Assembly: GCA_015680685.1 (NCBI GenBank) | Contig: MNCI01009390.1 | Location: 1 to 32,424, forward strand | Length of the DNA: 32,424 nucleotides | Origin: Gnetum montanum | Taxonomy: Eukaryota > Streptophyta > Gnetopsida > Gnetales > Gnetaceae | Direction: 5' to 3' | Shown here: piece after piece, positions 19,383 through 30,540 of the stretch | Position numbering within the stretch: the first letter of the stretch is position 1 | Layout: every line of letters starts with the position of its first letter | The notes under the pieces: model-generated | Seen by the model: the letters and a program-made list of their open reading frames with translations, nothing else | The model's database searches: none | What the model was told of the DNA's origin: nothing | Made by a program: the position numbers and the translations under genes

Positions 19383-19387
19383 CTTAC
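19383..19387 (+). repeat. Target-site duplication CTTAC, right copy (element A)
   Basis: Partner of 5333-5337. Confidence 0.85.
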
Positions 19388-19555
19388 TTAACCATACAAT
19401 CATGACAATACAAGTAAGTTTGAGAGGACAATGACTGATTAACCTTGAGTGTTCCATTAAGGCGCGTAAGCACTTAGTCCTTGGAGTTCGACCAGATTGT
19501 GCGTGAAACGCTCGTATTTGTATGGTTGAGTGTAGGGGTACCTTGCCACTTATCA
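19388..19555 (+). repeat. Solo LTR D, right part
   Basis: Continues D after the element A insertion. GAGTTCGACCAGATTGTGCG and TGGTTGAGTGTAGGGGTACC match the tail of LTR C (4567-4625). It ends TTATCA at 19555, followed by the duplication CCTAT. Confidence 0.8.
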
Positions 19556-19560
19556 CCTAT
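19556..19560 (+). repeat. Target-site duplication CCTAT, right copy (solo LTR D)
   Basis: Partner of 4735-4739. Confidence 0.8.
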
Positions 19561-19937
19561 ACAAAATCGTGTTGGGTCATCAAGGGTGTGACTGAGGAGA
19601 TTTTACCACTTTGTGTGTTAGTGTCACACCTATCTCATAAAGGATTGCAGCATGGTTTGTATGTGTATTAGATTTGCATGCTATACCTATCTCGTAAGGG
19701 ATTGCAATAGGTTTTAATTATTATTTTACTATGTACATTTATAAAATACATAAAAATTATAGAAAAATCATTTTCCTACTAAGGCAACATGGGTATTATA
19801 ATATTTTCATTTATTAAATGCAACGATATACACAAGAAAACTTTGTAATTCACATTCATGTCATCTTCAATGTTTATAACCAATTCGTTATGTACGATTG
19901 ATCGACTTGTGATCTCGACCAAGGGGGGCCTTTATCA
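19561..19937 (+). repeat. LTR of element E, 3' portion
   Basis: No gene. The assignment rests on the CA end directly before the primer site. It contains a direct repeat: CCTATCTCATAAAGGATTGC (19629-19648) and CCTATCTCGTAAGGGATTGC (19686-19705), with similar flanks, about 56 bases apart. It shows no obvious similarity to the LTRs of A-D, unlike the gag that follows. Confidence 0.55.
19625..19714 (+). repeat. Direct repeat inside the E LTR
   Basis: Two imperfect copies of about 34 bases (19625-19658 and 19681-19714) differ mainly by transitions. They may be duplicated regulatory units. Confidence 0.6.
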
Positions 19938-19960
19938 TTGGCATCATTGCCAAAAAAGGT
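19938..19960 (+). other. Primer binding site of element E (decayed tRNA-Asp type)
   Basis: TTGGCATCATTGCC follows the LTR end. Against TGGCGCCGTTGCC there are three changes, all C-to-T or G-to-A and at CG or CCG sites. Confidence 0.65.
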
Positions 19961-20029
19961 ACCTATGAATTTCTTATTTTATTTATACATTCACAAATTT
20001 CCATTTTTAAAGGACTAAAGCAACCCTAG

Positions 20030-22098
20030 CTGAATTGAACAATGAAAATAGATTGAAGAAGAAGCCTAAATTGGTCCAAATTACTTTCAAAAACATGGTA
20101 AATGAAGCACCACCTCCTATTGTAGTGAAATTTCATCAAGAGAAACTCAGATAATGGTATGATGTACATGGATGATTTTGCAAAAAATCTAAGGAAGCTA
20201 CACTTGCCATCTTTAAGGAGGCCTTGTCCAATTAAGGCTTCATTGAGGATTTGGTAGATTATGAACTCATGTTGCCCCAACAATTGGAGTATGTTACTTA
20301 TGAGAAGCAAAAGCTTCATGATATGATTGTGGAGTAAGAGTACAAACACATACATGCTGAGAAGCAAGCATGATCTTCTCCTAGAGACTCTCATTGCTAC
20401 AACATGAATGATTCTAGGGGAAGGAAGTCCATGCATCATTGTCCATAAAGCCTGATCTATCCTTGTAGTGATTTGAAGTAGTCCATCATTCCACATTTTT
20501 CTTACCTTTATTTAAATGAAGGCATCGATGACTTGGATGAGCCATTATTTCCATAGACCTATCAAGGTCAAATTTATGAAGCAATGTTCATCCAATTGAA
20601 AGCATTGAGGAGATTAAATAAAAAATTTTAATATGGGTAAAATTCCTACATTCAATGGACAATTAAATGATGATCCACAACTTCATGTCCAAGAATTTGT
20701 CACCCCTTGTGAGCTATAGAGGTTAAATAATGACTAGCAAAAATTTTGCTCTTTTCCCCACACACTCAATGATCATTCTAAAACATGGTATCAAGCTCTT
20801 TCACCCAATTCCATCTCTTCTTAGGTAGCCATGTTAAAATATTTTAATATTAAATTTCAATCTTATGCCTAAATTGCAAACCTTAAAAAGCAAATAGTAG
20901 GATGGAAGTAGGATATTAATGAATCATTGGATATGTTCATAGAATAGTACAATTGCATGGTTAATTAGTGCCTAAGTAATAGGTTCAACAAACATGATTA
21001 ATTAAGGTACCTCATGGAAGGACTATGGCCACAACCTTGTGAAATGGTCGATATGTATGTTATGATAATCTCTACTAGAAGTCAGTAGCTCAAATTGTAG
21101 TTGTGTTAGATGCTATGGCTAAATTAGAAGGCGAATGACCTAGGCATACTAATGTAGAGGAAGTTAACACAAATCCCTAATGTCAGAAGGCTATAAAGAA
21201 TGTTGAATGTAAGATTTAATCTTTTGATACTATTAAAGTCCTTGTGCAAGAAAGCATGAGAACTAAGAGGACTTTAATAGACCTTGCCAATGTTGTTGAT
21301 AAGGTTTGGGATGTATTAAATCAAAAGATCACATCAAATCTTAAGGATTTAAAAAACAAAGTTGTTGAAGTAGCTGTAAAAGTAGTTACACCATACGGTG
21401 GGAGTGATGAAAGCAAGACAAAGGTTAAGAGACCTTACCTTGATTAGATGTCTTATTCTTGTGGTCAATTTCTTCAACTAAAGCAACATTAATAATAAAT
21501 CAAACCTAATCCTTGGAACATAACACCTTGGAGTGTTCCCTATACATTGCAATAATCCTCTTGATGTCATCCTCCTTCCTACCATGAAACTCAACAGGCT
21601 ATGAATCAAATATCTCATGAAATGCCCCATAAATATTGATCATATCCACCACAACTATTTCAACATGTATGAGTCCAATAATGTCCATCATGATCCTTTG
21701 TACTATTATAGGAGGAAATTTTAAATTAGTCATAGTAGGGATAAGTCCAATTCTTTAAAGCAATGTACTACCCTCATTTCCCATCATCATACAGTACTAG
21801 GTAGTACCATAATAATCATGTTTCTCCTATGATAAAAAATTCATCACGTCACAAATGAAATTATTTTCATAAGAGAAAGATGAACATAGTTATTAGTGAG
21901 GATTTTATCCTTCTTTACTATCATCTTCAAAGAAATAAGATCAAGAGGATTATGTTTCTAAAGATCAAGCAAAGGAAGTTTTCATTTCTTCTTTAGATAA
22001 AGGTAAAGGTAAAACATCCACAAGTTGAAGAAAGAAAACTTCATCTTTAACCAAAAAGACCAACACCTAAGATGCTACAAAGAGTCTCAATCACCTCC
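20030..22098 (+). pseudogene. Gag of element E (broken, then cut by element B)
   Basis: The N-terminal part (20060-20630) is readable only in short pieces with many stops. From ATG 20633 the core is clear in one frame: GKIPTFNGQLNDDPQLHVQE, SKTWYQAL, INESLDMFIE and LRYLMEGLWP, aligning with A and B gag core. Stops fall where A has Trp (NND-stop-QK against DNDWQW) or where Gln is expected. The open segment 21244-21447 (DKVWDVLNQKITSNLKDLKN) matches the linker after the core in A and B. The rest, 21450-22098, is a decayed Pro/Tyr-rich C-terminal part. It is the most diverged gag here. Confidence 0.75.
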
Positions 22099-22920
22099 TA
22101 ATGAATCATTAGTTAGTTGCATTGATGAGGTCACATTGATGCATACTCCTCGATGCATATGCGTTGATGAAGTGTCTAGTCTTGCCTATATAAATGTGTG
22201 CATCTACCACATTTAAGGCATTTGTTCATTAGTAGCATAGCGAAGCTCTTGCAGTTTGTTCTTTTGAGAGTTAGACAATTTTCTAAGTGTTCATAGTAGG
22301 AGTTGAGAAGTGTACAAATCTTTATTCAAGCATTAATGTACCTGGACACTTCAATGTGAATGACAATAAAGATGAGCTTCTTGATAAACCTTACATCACT
22401 TAGAATTAGCATATTATTTACTTTAATGCACATTACTATTATGCAATTCACTTTCATGCATTTAATTAATTAATGGAATATGAATAATTAATGCACATAA
22501 GTACAACCACCTTGAGCATACATTGATGCTTGGTAATCTCGGTAGCATTTACACTTGGTAACCCAATAGAGTTGCAATGTGTTCAAGATGTGTACGACAG
22601 GTGGGAATGGATGTTTATGTTAGGATTAGATTAAGGCATTAGATAGTTTCTAGATCAATTAAGCATTTAATTACTTTATTTTCATGCTTAGGATAAAAAA
22701 ATAAAAATATAAAAGTTATACAAAATATGTGCCTTAGTTACACTTAATCATAATATTGTATCCTCACAAGTCAAACTAGGAAGACAAAAATCATGTCCTT
22801 AATATTCACTACCTAGAAAATGTATACGTAGAAAGTTAAAGTTTGTGGAATTCAACTGGATCTCTTAGTGAACACTGGTGATTCGTATGGTTGGGCATAG
22901 GGACTACTTGTTGTGCATCA
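22099..22920 (+). repeat. 5' LTR of element B
   Basis: 822 bp, from TAATGAATC (TGATGAATC in the 3' copy) to TTGTGCATCA. U3 carries CATTGATG/CATCGATG-like repeats, then TATATAAA near 22192-22199, the stem-loop at 22246-22270 and AATAAA at 22365-22370. The two LTRs of B differ at many sites, mostly transitions. Confidence 0.9.
22246..22270 (+). other. R-region stem-loop of the B 5' LTR (wobble-weakened)
   Basis: CTCTTG faces TTGAGAG: four standard pairs plus two wobble-type pairs. The 3' LTR has CTCTTG with TAAGAG (32222-32246), where the fifth pair is restored. Confidence 0.45.
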
Positions 22921-22940
22921 TTGGTGTCACTGCTAGGGAT
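22921..22940 (+). other. Primer binding site of element B (decayed tRNA-Asp type)
   Basis: TTGGTGTCACTGCTAGGGAT directly follows the LTR. It matches the tRNA-Asp primer site apart from mostly C-to-T and G-to-A changes and one T-to-C. Confidence 0.65.
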
Positions 22941-23069
22941 TTTAGTTAGCTATGTGCACTACCTAGGAAGTTAGTAAAAGTATCCAATGAAACTGTAACA
23001 AACCTTAAAGTCAAAATCACTAAGACGAATAATAATAACTCATGGACACTATTTTTCATAAGAACTAAC

Positions 23070-25620
23070 ATGGCTTCCTCTTGTAGGGAGAGTTCCCCAT
23101 CACTCTTTACAGGCAATTCTAATCAGAAAAGGCAAGAAGGCTTGAAACCACCTATGCCCCAATAATGCAAAGTAGTCTATACGCATCTAGATGAGTACAC
23201 TCCACATCTCACCTTCATCCTACACTAGGATGAACAATTACATTAGAGGGACATAGAGGGAAACATCATGTTGCCTCCCAATCAATTAGTTCCTACAATG
23301 CTACTCCACAATCTCATGAGATTGGGCATCATAAAACTCAATGCTAAGTATGAGGTGCAAGATCATTCTTACTGGGATTATCATCTTGGAGAGGCTCAAA
23401 GAAAGAAAGATTGGCAAATGAAATCTCACTATGAGGCATCAAAAGGTAAATGGTTCATGAACCTCTTGTTCTTGTTGGACCTAAATGAAGGTGAAGACCT
23501 CTTCTCAGGAACTTCCCAATACACTAAATCTCCTCCTCTCCTTGATGAGTAGGCCATCAATCAACATCTATAGTTGATTGTAAATAACCCTTGTTTTGGG
23601 AAGAATGGTTCCCATGACCATGGGGCCTCAAAGGAAGGGAGTTAAGGCAGGAACAATGATAAACGTCACAATAATGACAAATATGGTCATCATGGTAGGG
23701 ACCAAAGAAGAGGGAGTAGTAGGCATCGTTCTAGTGTTGGCTCTCCTTCCTCTTCACCTTTGTCATCCTCATCATCTTCCTCCTCCAACTCTGATTGAAG
23801 TTGCGAAGGGAGAGACTGTGATGGAGCTGACCAGTAGGATAGACATGACCATAGATCCTACTGGAATAGTAGAGACTAGGGGCATGGGTAATCAAGGAAG
23901 GCCCATCACAAATGAAGAAGGGATAGAAGAGGGCATCATGGCCATCACAGGGGCCATGACTATGATGAGCCTCTACTTGCCACTAGAAACATGCTAAACA
24001 TTGTGGAGGCTATAAGGATTTCAACAAGGCACATGAAAGATAGCTAGATTAAATGGTTGGACATGAAAAATATTTTTAAGTTTGAAGGGGGATACAATTT
24101 TGATTCACAGAACCATCTCCAAGGCTTTCGCGATGCATGTGCCTTATAGAATGTGGAAAATGAATGGTAGAAATTAAAGCTGTTTTCCATGACACTCATC
24201 AAGGAGGCTGAAAGTTGGTACTAGTCCTTAGAACTAGAATCAATCCAATGATGGAGTATAATTCTTGAATTATTCAATGATAAATATTAGACATACTCCC
24301 AAGTGTATAACTTGAGAAGACAGATCTAAGGTTGGAAATAAGGCACACATGAATCCTTGGATGCGGCCATGGGAAGGTATTAATCTTTGTTGCACCAATG
24401 TCTAGGCCATGGCTATTCTAAAAAGGGACTAGCTATGTCATATCATAGATGGGCTCCGAAAAAAAAGAGGAGAACTCTTGGGGTCTATGCCCAAGGAGGC
24501 TTTTAGAGCTAAGGATCCATCAGATCCAAAGGCTAATTGACTAAGTGGTCAAAGAAGAAGGTGAGTTGAGAAAAAGGGAAAGTGTAGAGGAGTACAACTA
24601 GGATTTTTCTGTTCCCAAAAGGGAAGTCCACTTTTATGATAATGAGGAGGAGGCACCACTTGAAAAAGTGGTGCAATGAAAAACCTTACCAATACAAAAA
24701 TTTGATTTTGAAATATCGACCAAGGTTAACAAAATGTGGGACTCTTTGGATGAAAAGTTCCAAATTACTCTCAAAATTGTTGAGGATACCAAAGAGCAAG
24801 GTAATGGTCATGGTAGAAGGTAAAAGAATGAAGTTGAACATGTCCATAAAAAGGGTAAGGGCAAAGCTACTGCAGTGGACAAGGTTGTAGCTTCTGAAAC
24901 AGATGATGAAGAATATGACATATGCCAATATGAAAATCCTAAGGGATGTTGCATAGTTTTGTGACACTTGTAAGAATCTAGGGTGTATGCATTGAATCCT
25001 TATTTGGCAAAATAGCAAACACCCAGGAGGTTACCTTATCCTCAAGGCAACTACAAGGAGTTCCACCAACAAGCTTACTATCCAAGTTGAGTGCCACCTC
25101 AACCTCACAAGTAGTACCAGTAGTGGCAACATCCATAGTCATGGGAGATGTCATCACCAAGGCAACAGTTACCTTACTGTTAACTAGATCTGTATAGGTA
25201 CTATGTTTAACAACTCATTTCTCCATGTGACTATTCTAGTCATGCTTCTCTCTAGCACCACTACTACCCTCTTGAATATTATAGAGCACAATCTCCAAGA
25301 GGGGAGTTCCCATTTCCCTATAACCCTCCTCATCCTTGTACACTTGTACCTCCACCCTCAACTCAATTGCCACTTGCTCCATCCATGTAAGGAAAAATAC
25401 CAGCCTAGATGCAACAAAGAAATACCACAAGGGCTATTAACCTATAGTTAGCTCCTTAGCTGAGTGGTTCAGACACTAAGCCTAAAAAATAACCCTTTTT
25501 CCAAACCAATAGTCCTATTAAGGCCTCATAGACACCTACAACTGCTAATCTTGCTTCTCCTTCCTTCTTTGTAACATCCTTCAAGATCCCTTCAAACCAA
25601 ACACCTCCTAAAGTACACAC
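23070..25620 (+). pseudogene. Gag of element B
   Basis: The ATG at 23070 (MASSCRESSPSLFTGNSNQK) is in frame with the open segment 23268-23552. Stops between include TAG at 23226-23228, the same codon as in A (FILH-stop-DE). Then come a Ser-rich stretch (23740-23800) and an Arg/His/Asp-rich stretch. The core around 24055-24470 has FEGGYNFDS, IKEAESWY and a TAG after it where A has CAG (Gln). A knuckle-like motif (CQYENPKGCC, near 24925) has lost its His. A Pro/Tyr-rich C-terminal part (24960-25440) aligns with A (RRLPYPQGN, RNTTRAIN). Confidence 0.8.
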
Positions 25621-25624
25621 TATA

Positions 25625-26005
25625 ATGTTAACCCATGCAATCACTAATTGGATAAAGGTTAGTCATCTTCCTAGAAAGAGATCTAATCCTGGGAGTCCTC
25701 TCATTTACTTACAAATCATCAAAAATGAACCTTGCAAGGCTCTTCTAAACTCAAGTTCTAATGTTAATTTAATCTCACAGGAAATGTACAAAGCCTGGAA
25801 CCTACCTCCAATCAAGAAGAGTAACATTTTCTTAGAGGTAACAAATTAGTCCATCATTATCCCCTTGGGATTGCTAGAGGACATTGTGACCACTGTCTAT
25901 GGATGAGCATATCTTGCTAACTTCATATTGATACAAGTGGTCAACTATAAGGGGGACTTTCCTATCATTATGGGAAGAGCTTGGCTGAGCAAGATTAATG
26001 TGTGA
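25625..26005 (+). pseudogene. Protease of element B (active site lost)
   Basis: The open segment 25625-25849 and what follows carry ALLNSSSNVNLIS where an active retropepsin has D-S/T-G, so the catalytic Asp is Asn and the Gly is Ser, both single G-to-A type changes. IIMGRAWLS is kept near 25968. A TAG follows EVTN. Confidence 0.8.
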
Positions 26006-26620
26006 TTGGAAATTAGAGACCTCTCCTTAGAGATCTCTAAGGAAAATAAATTTGGAAAGATAGAGAAGAGGTGCATTCCATGCATTGCATATAGTGACAC
26101 AAGGTGCCAATGTGTTCAAAAATTGTGGATTATCAAAAGTACAACACTCACAGCATGTGAGTACTATGTAGATGTCATAGAAGTTCAAAGATGCATGTAC
26201 ACAACAACCACAAAATACGAGGGCACCCAATGGCTAATAGTTGAAGTAGAAAGTAATTCATCACTATGCATGGAAAATATTGAGAGCCTAACAAGAGCCT
26301 ATGTTGAGGGCATGGGCACACTAGAGCAAATCCATTGCCAACTCTCTGATGAACTTGATGAAACCAATAAGGAAAAGTTGGAAATTCCTAAGAGCTTCAA
26401 ACAAGAGACTCTTAAGTTAAAAACTCTACCAGCTGAAATGGAATATGCTTTTCTGAACAATGGGAAGCAGGTCATCATCAATGCCAATCTTGCTCTTGTA
26501 TAGAAAAAGAAGCTATTGGAGGTAATAAAAAAAATGAACAATAGCCTTTACTTGGTCATATCATGAATTGATAGGAATTGACCTAAGGATATGCCAACAT
26601 CAGATCTACATAGATTCCTC
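26006..26620 (+). pseudogene. Protease-to-RT linker of element B pol
   Basis: Open to 26503 in the protease frame and aligned with A's linker (EGTQWL, EYAFLNNGKQVIINANLAL). Stops become dense afterwards. Confidence 0.7.
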
Positions 26621-27440
26621 CATTAAACCAAAGAGGTAGCCATAGTGGAGGCTAAAACCCAAACTTAAGTAAATTGTCAAAGAGGAGATTGAATAACTCC
26701 TCAAGGTGGGGTTCACCTATCCCATTGTGGATATTAAGTGAGTTAGCCCACTCATGATAGTGCTAAAGAAAGGTGGAAAATGGAGGGTATGCATCGATTT
26801 TAGGTTGTTGAATATGGCAACATATAAAGATCATTTTCCTTTACCATTTGTGGACTAGGTGTTGGACATAATTTTGGGGCATTGCCACTACAACGTTTTA
26901 AATGGTTATAATGGCTATAACCAAATCTAGAGAGCACTGGAGGATCATGTCAAAACCACATCCACAGGTCCCTGGGGAACTTTTGCATACAGAAAAATGC
27001 CTTTTGGCCTATGTAGTGGCCCTACAACATTCCAATGCCTTGTCCTTAGCATCTTTTAATAGAAAATTGATAGTGAAGTGAAAGTCTTCATTGATGACTT
27101 CTCCACCTATGGGGCTACTATTCAAGTAAGCCTTGGACCATATGGAGTAAGTGCTAAAAAGATGTGTGGAGAAAAACCTGAGGCTCAACTAGCAGAAAGC
27201 CACCTAATGATCTAGGAGGGCATTGTATTGGGGCATAGAATATCACAAAAAGGGATTGAGGTGGACCCTAAAAAAATAAGGGTCATCCAAGGAATAACCT
27301 GGCAACTTGAGATAGTTAAAGATGTGAGGTCATTCCTTAGTCACCCTAGCTATTATCGATGTTTCATTGAAAACTTCTCTAAGATTTCCAAACCATTGGT
27401 GGAGTTGACAAAGAAGGATGCTCCATTTGTCTAGACCAAG
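26621..27440 (+). pseudogene. Reverse transcriptase of element B
   Basis: Readable through stops: GGKWRVCIDFRLLNMATYKD, then VLNGYNGYNQI where A has FLDGYSGYSQI, so the first catalytic Asp is Asn. VKVFIDDFSTYG keeps the DD pair. A frameshift near 27120-27150 is followed by EGIVLGHRISQKGIEVDPKK in the open segment 27228-27434, ending VELTKKDAPFV before a TAG. Two TAGs in a row (IF-stop-stop-KI) stand where A has two Gln codons. Confidence 0.8.
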
Positions 27441-27960
27441 AAATGCGAGCATGCATTTTAGCACCTTAAACAGAAGCTCATAGAAACACCAATGCTATGA
27501 GCACTTGATTGATTGAAACCATTCCACATTATGATGGATGCATCCAATTATGCCTTAGGAGTCATGCTCACATAGTTAGATGATCAAAAATGTTCCTATT
27601 ACATCCATTGTGTGAGCAGGAGCATTGTAGGTGCATAGTTGAACTTTACCACCACTGAGAAAAAACTGATGATAGTGGTGTATGCCTTAGAGAAATTCTA
27701 GCACTAGGTACTGGGGGTACAAGATGTTTGTGCACACTGATCACAGTGCAATCAAGTTCCTAATGAATAAAACAATGGTGAGCCCCCATGTCAAATGATG
27801 GTTGGTAATCTTACAAGAGTTTGATTGAACCATGGTGGATAGAAAGGGAATTAAGAATGTGGTAGCTAACCAGTTATCTCAGTTAAGATGGAACAACAAA
27901 GAGGAGAAAAGCCCACTTTTTGATCAATTTCCTAATGAACTCGTCTTTGCTTGAGCTATT
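27441..27960 (+). pseudogene. RNase H of element B
   Basis: MMDASNYALGVML near 27530 and FTTTEKKLMIVVYALEKF near 27650 are readable in one frame, with TAG at expected Gln or Trp positions. A frame change follows near 27710; the DHSAIKFL-type text after it is in another frame. Confidence 0.7.
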
Positions 27961-29361
27961 ACTAAATGAAAGCCCAAGGAAGACAACTGGTACAATGGCA
28001 TTCTCACCTACCTACTCACTCAAGATATGCCATATGAGTGAGATAATAGGAAGCAATAATAGTTTCTTCACTAGGTTAAACACTTCATGGAAATAAACGG
28101 ACACCTTTACAATGTGTGTGTCGATGGCCTAGTTCGATGATACATTGTGAATGATTATCAACTGTGCATTCTCGAAGATGTTCATGAGGGTATGTGTGGG
28201 GGCCATTATGCTAGAAGATAAATGACCATTAAAATCCTCATGGTAGGGTATTACTGGCCCACACTTTTTAGGGACATCCATCTCTTCATCTACTCCTATG
28301 ATCACTGTCAACATGATGGTGGGATAATGACTCATATGGAGGGGCCTCAATAGTGGATCTAACCATTGGATTCCTTTGAAATTTGGAACATCAATTTCAT
28401 GGGTCCCATCACTCCCATGTCCAATGGAAACACATACATCATCGTAGCTATTGACTACTATACCAAAAAAATGGAAGTTGTAGTCATCGTAGATTGCACA
28501 TCCTTTATGGTGGCATAGTTTGTAGAACAACATGTTGTAAACATGTTTGAAATGCCACGTGTACTTCTTTCTGATAATGGAACTCATTTTAGAGGTACCA
28601 CTTTTTGGAAGCTCATGCATTGCTTGGGGGTTGAACATAAATTGATAACTTCATACCAACCCCAAGCCAACAGTCAAGCGGAGGTCACTAATCAAGAGAT
28701 AACAAAAATATTAATAAGAACTATTAGTAAATATAGGAGGGATTGGAGCTTAAAACTCAATGACACCCTTTGGGCTTATCATTCCACATGGAAACTTCCT
28801 ATAGGATATTCTCCATACGAGCTTGTGTATGGAAAGCTACCAAAACTTCCTATCTAAACGAAACTCTGTATACTATCAATAGCTTGTGATCTTAGCATAG
28901 AATTGAACCTAGCATAGAAAGAACAATTAATGAATCTTAACTTACTAGATGAGAACCACCTAGTGGTCCTATCATCCAATGAAGTGCACAAGTTATATAA
29001 CAAGCAATAGCATGACCTTAGGATTAGGAAAGTGAAACTTAAACCAAGAGATAAGGTTCTATACTAGAATCCCATGCATGTGCCAAGATGAACTAAGTTC
29101 CAAAAATTATGGGAGGGACCTTATATCATTTATGAAACCTTTCCATTTGGGGATATGCTAATTTACAAACTTGAAAGCCCAAGCAAGAAACTACTAGTCA
29201 ACACACAACAACTCAGGCCTTTTAGAGAAACCAAGATAGCTAGTGACCATAACACCTCAATGGATGGATGTGCATGCTCAATATTTTGGATCTTCTCCTT
29301 TCAACTCAATCATGGGGGAATATGGTCATTCATGTTGATATCAAATAATATGGCTCCTTAA
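27961..29361 (+). pseudogene. Integrase of element B
   Basis: The zinc-binding part (28130-28320) is badly broken. The core is well kept: NGNTYIIVAIDYYTKK, then LLSDNGTHF and QAEVTNQEI in the open segment 28543-28857, so all three DDE acids are present. NDTLWAYHSTWKLPIGYSPY matches A. The C-terminal part (RIRKVKLKPRDKVLY, then LWEGPYIIYETFPFG) runs in the same frame to the stop at 29361. A reverse-strand open frame over 28129-28638 is a shadow. Confidence 0.8.
29307..29321 (+). promoter_or_regulatory. Polypurine-like site at the end of pol in element B
   Basis: TCAATCATGGGGGAA, at the place homologous to 11380-11394 in A and resembling the true tracts of A and C. Confidence 0.4.
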
Positions 29362-30540
29362 TTTTTATCTTTATTGTTTTACACTATTTTTACTACATTT
29401 TCATCCTTCTTGAGTATTTTATAATTTTTTCTATATTTTTCCTTACTTGGTTTGCATTTTTCTTATGATTTTCTTTTCTTTCTTTATTACTGCTAGGACT
29501 TGGTGCAACTGTAGCTGCTAATTGATGGTGGTTTGTACTTTACATTGCTATTTAATTGCAAAAGTCTGGATTCCATTTTTGAATTTTGATGTTGATAAAT
29601 GTAACATTGATTCTTTTCATCTTGACAAGTAGTGAGTCCACATCATTGATCGATCCACATAACTCTATGATGTCCCTTTGTTTTGGAAGTATGAGGTTCC
29701 TTCCTAAAAATAATTTATAATGAACTTGCGACCTTGGTAGTTTCCAAACTTGGAATAGATTAGATGGATAGACAAGGGTGTGACTTCAAGGGGATTTGAC
29801 ACTTTTTATACTTGCCTACCTTCTAGGATGAATTTGTATCTTCATGGGTTCTTTATCATTCCTATGTCGACCAATAACAAGAAGCTAAGTCTTTACATGA
29901 TGTGGTTTCCATTGTAAAAATACAAAAAAAAAAGGAAGTTCAAAGTACACCCATTAGACTCAATAATGGGCTACAAGCACTAATTATGGGGTTGGAAAGA
30001 CATGTTACCCATGCCTGAAGGAATCCCTCTAACTAAGGTCCTTTTTCACTTCATATTTCTCTTTTCTTCTCTCTTTGGAATGGTGATTAGTCTATGGGGA
30101 TACTCTTGTACCTTGGGGGTGAGATAGTCTAAATGTGTTAATGTGAAGTCATTGGAAGTGGTTGGTCTTCATTTGGACTAAGGATGGACATTATCAGGTC
30201 ATCTTAACCATGTACTTCATAAGGGACTTCATGTGACCACAATAAGGGACTTCATTCCACACTCTCTCATCCATCTATGCTCTCCATCAACTACCTTACT
30301 ACCTTTTCCATGATTGTTCCAATGTCTTTGTTTTGACATGGTTAAAATTCTTTAATGATTTCCTTGGTGATTTAGTTCTTAACTAATCACAACCATTAAT
30401 CAACCATGGGACCCACAGACTCCTTGTTTTGAGGGCATGCAAGGGGATTAAGGGCATGAGCCTATTATGGGGAGGATCCACTTGCATACCCCTTTGTTGG
30501 AAAAGTTATGTTTCTTCTTTCTTAGACATTTTTCCTTTCA
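29362..30540 (+). other. Noncoding interval between pol and ORF3 of element B
   Basis: T-rich after pol, with GTTTTACACTATTTTT related to the tandem repeat of A, a short A run near 29924-29936 and the conserved box TATTATGGGGAGGATCCACT at 30463-30482. The palindrome/TATA module seen in A is missing: only about 60 bases separate the box from recognisable ORF3 text. Confidence 0.6.

Larger units (their letters stand above)
19556..22098 (+). mobile_element. Element E: older, CpG-poor Ty3/gypsy element, LTR end plus gag
   Basis: Three pieces identify it: an LTR tail ending TTATCA at 19937, a tRNA-Asp-type primer site right after it, and a gag of the same family as A and B. It is cut at 22098 by the 5' LTR of element B; pol, if kept, lies beyond the window. 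D and A are inserted in its LTR. CpG is almost absent and stops are dense, both signs of age. Confidence 0.75.

Noticed and set aside
20026-20496. A 156-residue open frame on the minus strand with hydrophobic stretches.
   Set aside because: It lies antisense to the readable gag of element E. Open length comes from AT-rich sequence; no family resemblance.
23596-23997. A 133-residue plus-strand open frame rich in Met, Gly and Thr in element B.
   Set aside because: It is an alternate frame over the Ser-rich and Arg/His-rich gag linker, whose true frame aligns with element A.
28129-28638. A 169-residue open frame on the minus strand.
   Set aside because: It is the shadow of B integrase, whose DDE motifs are on the plus strand in this interval.
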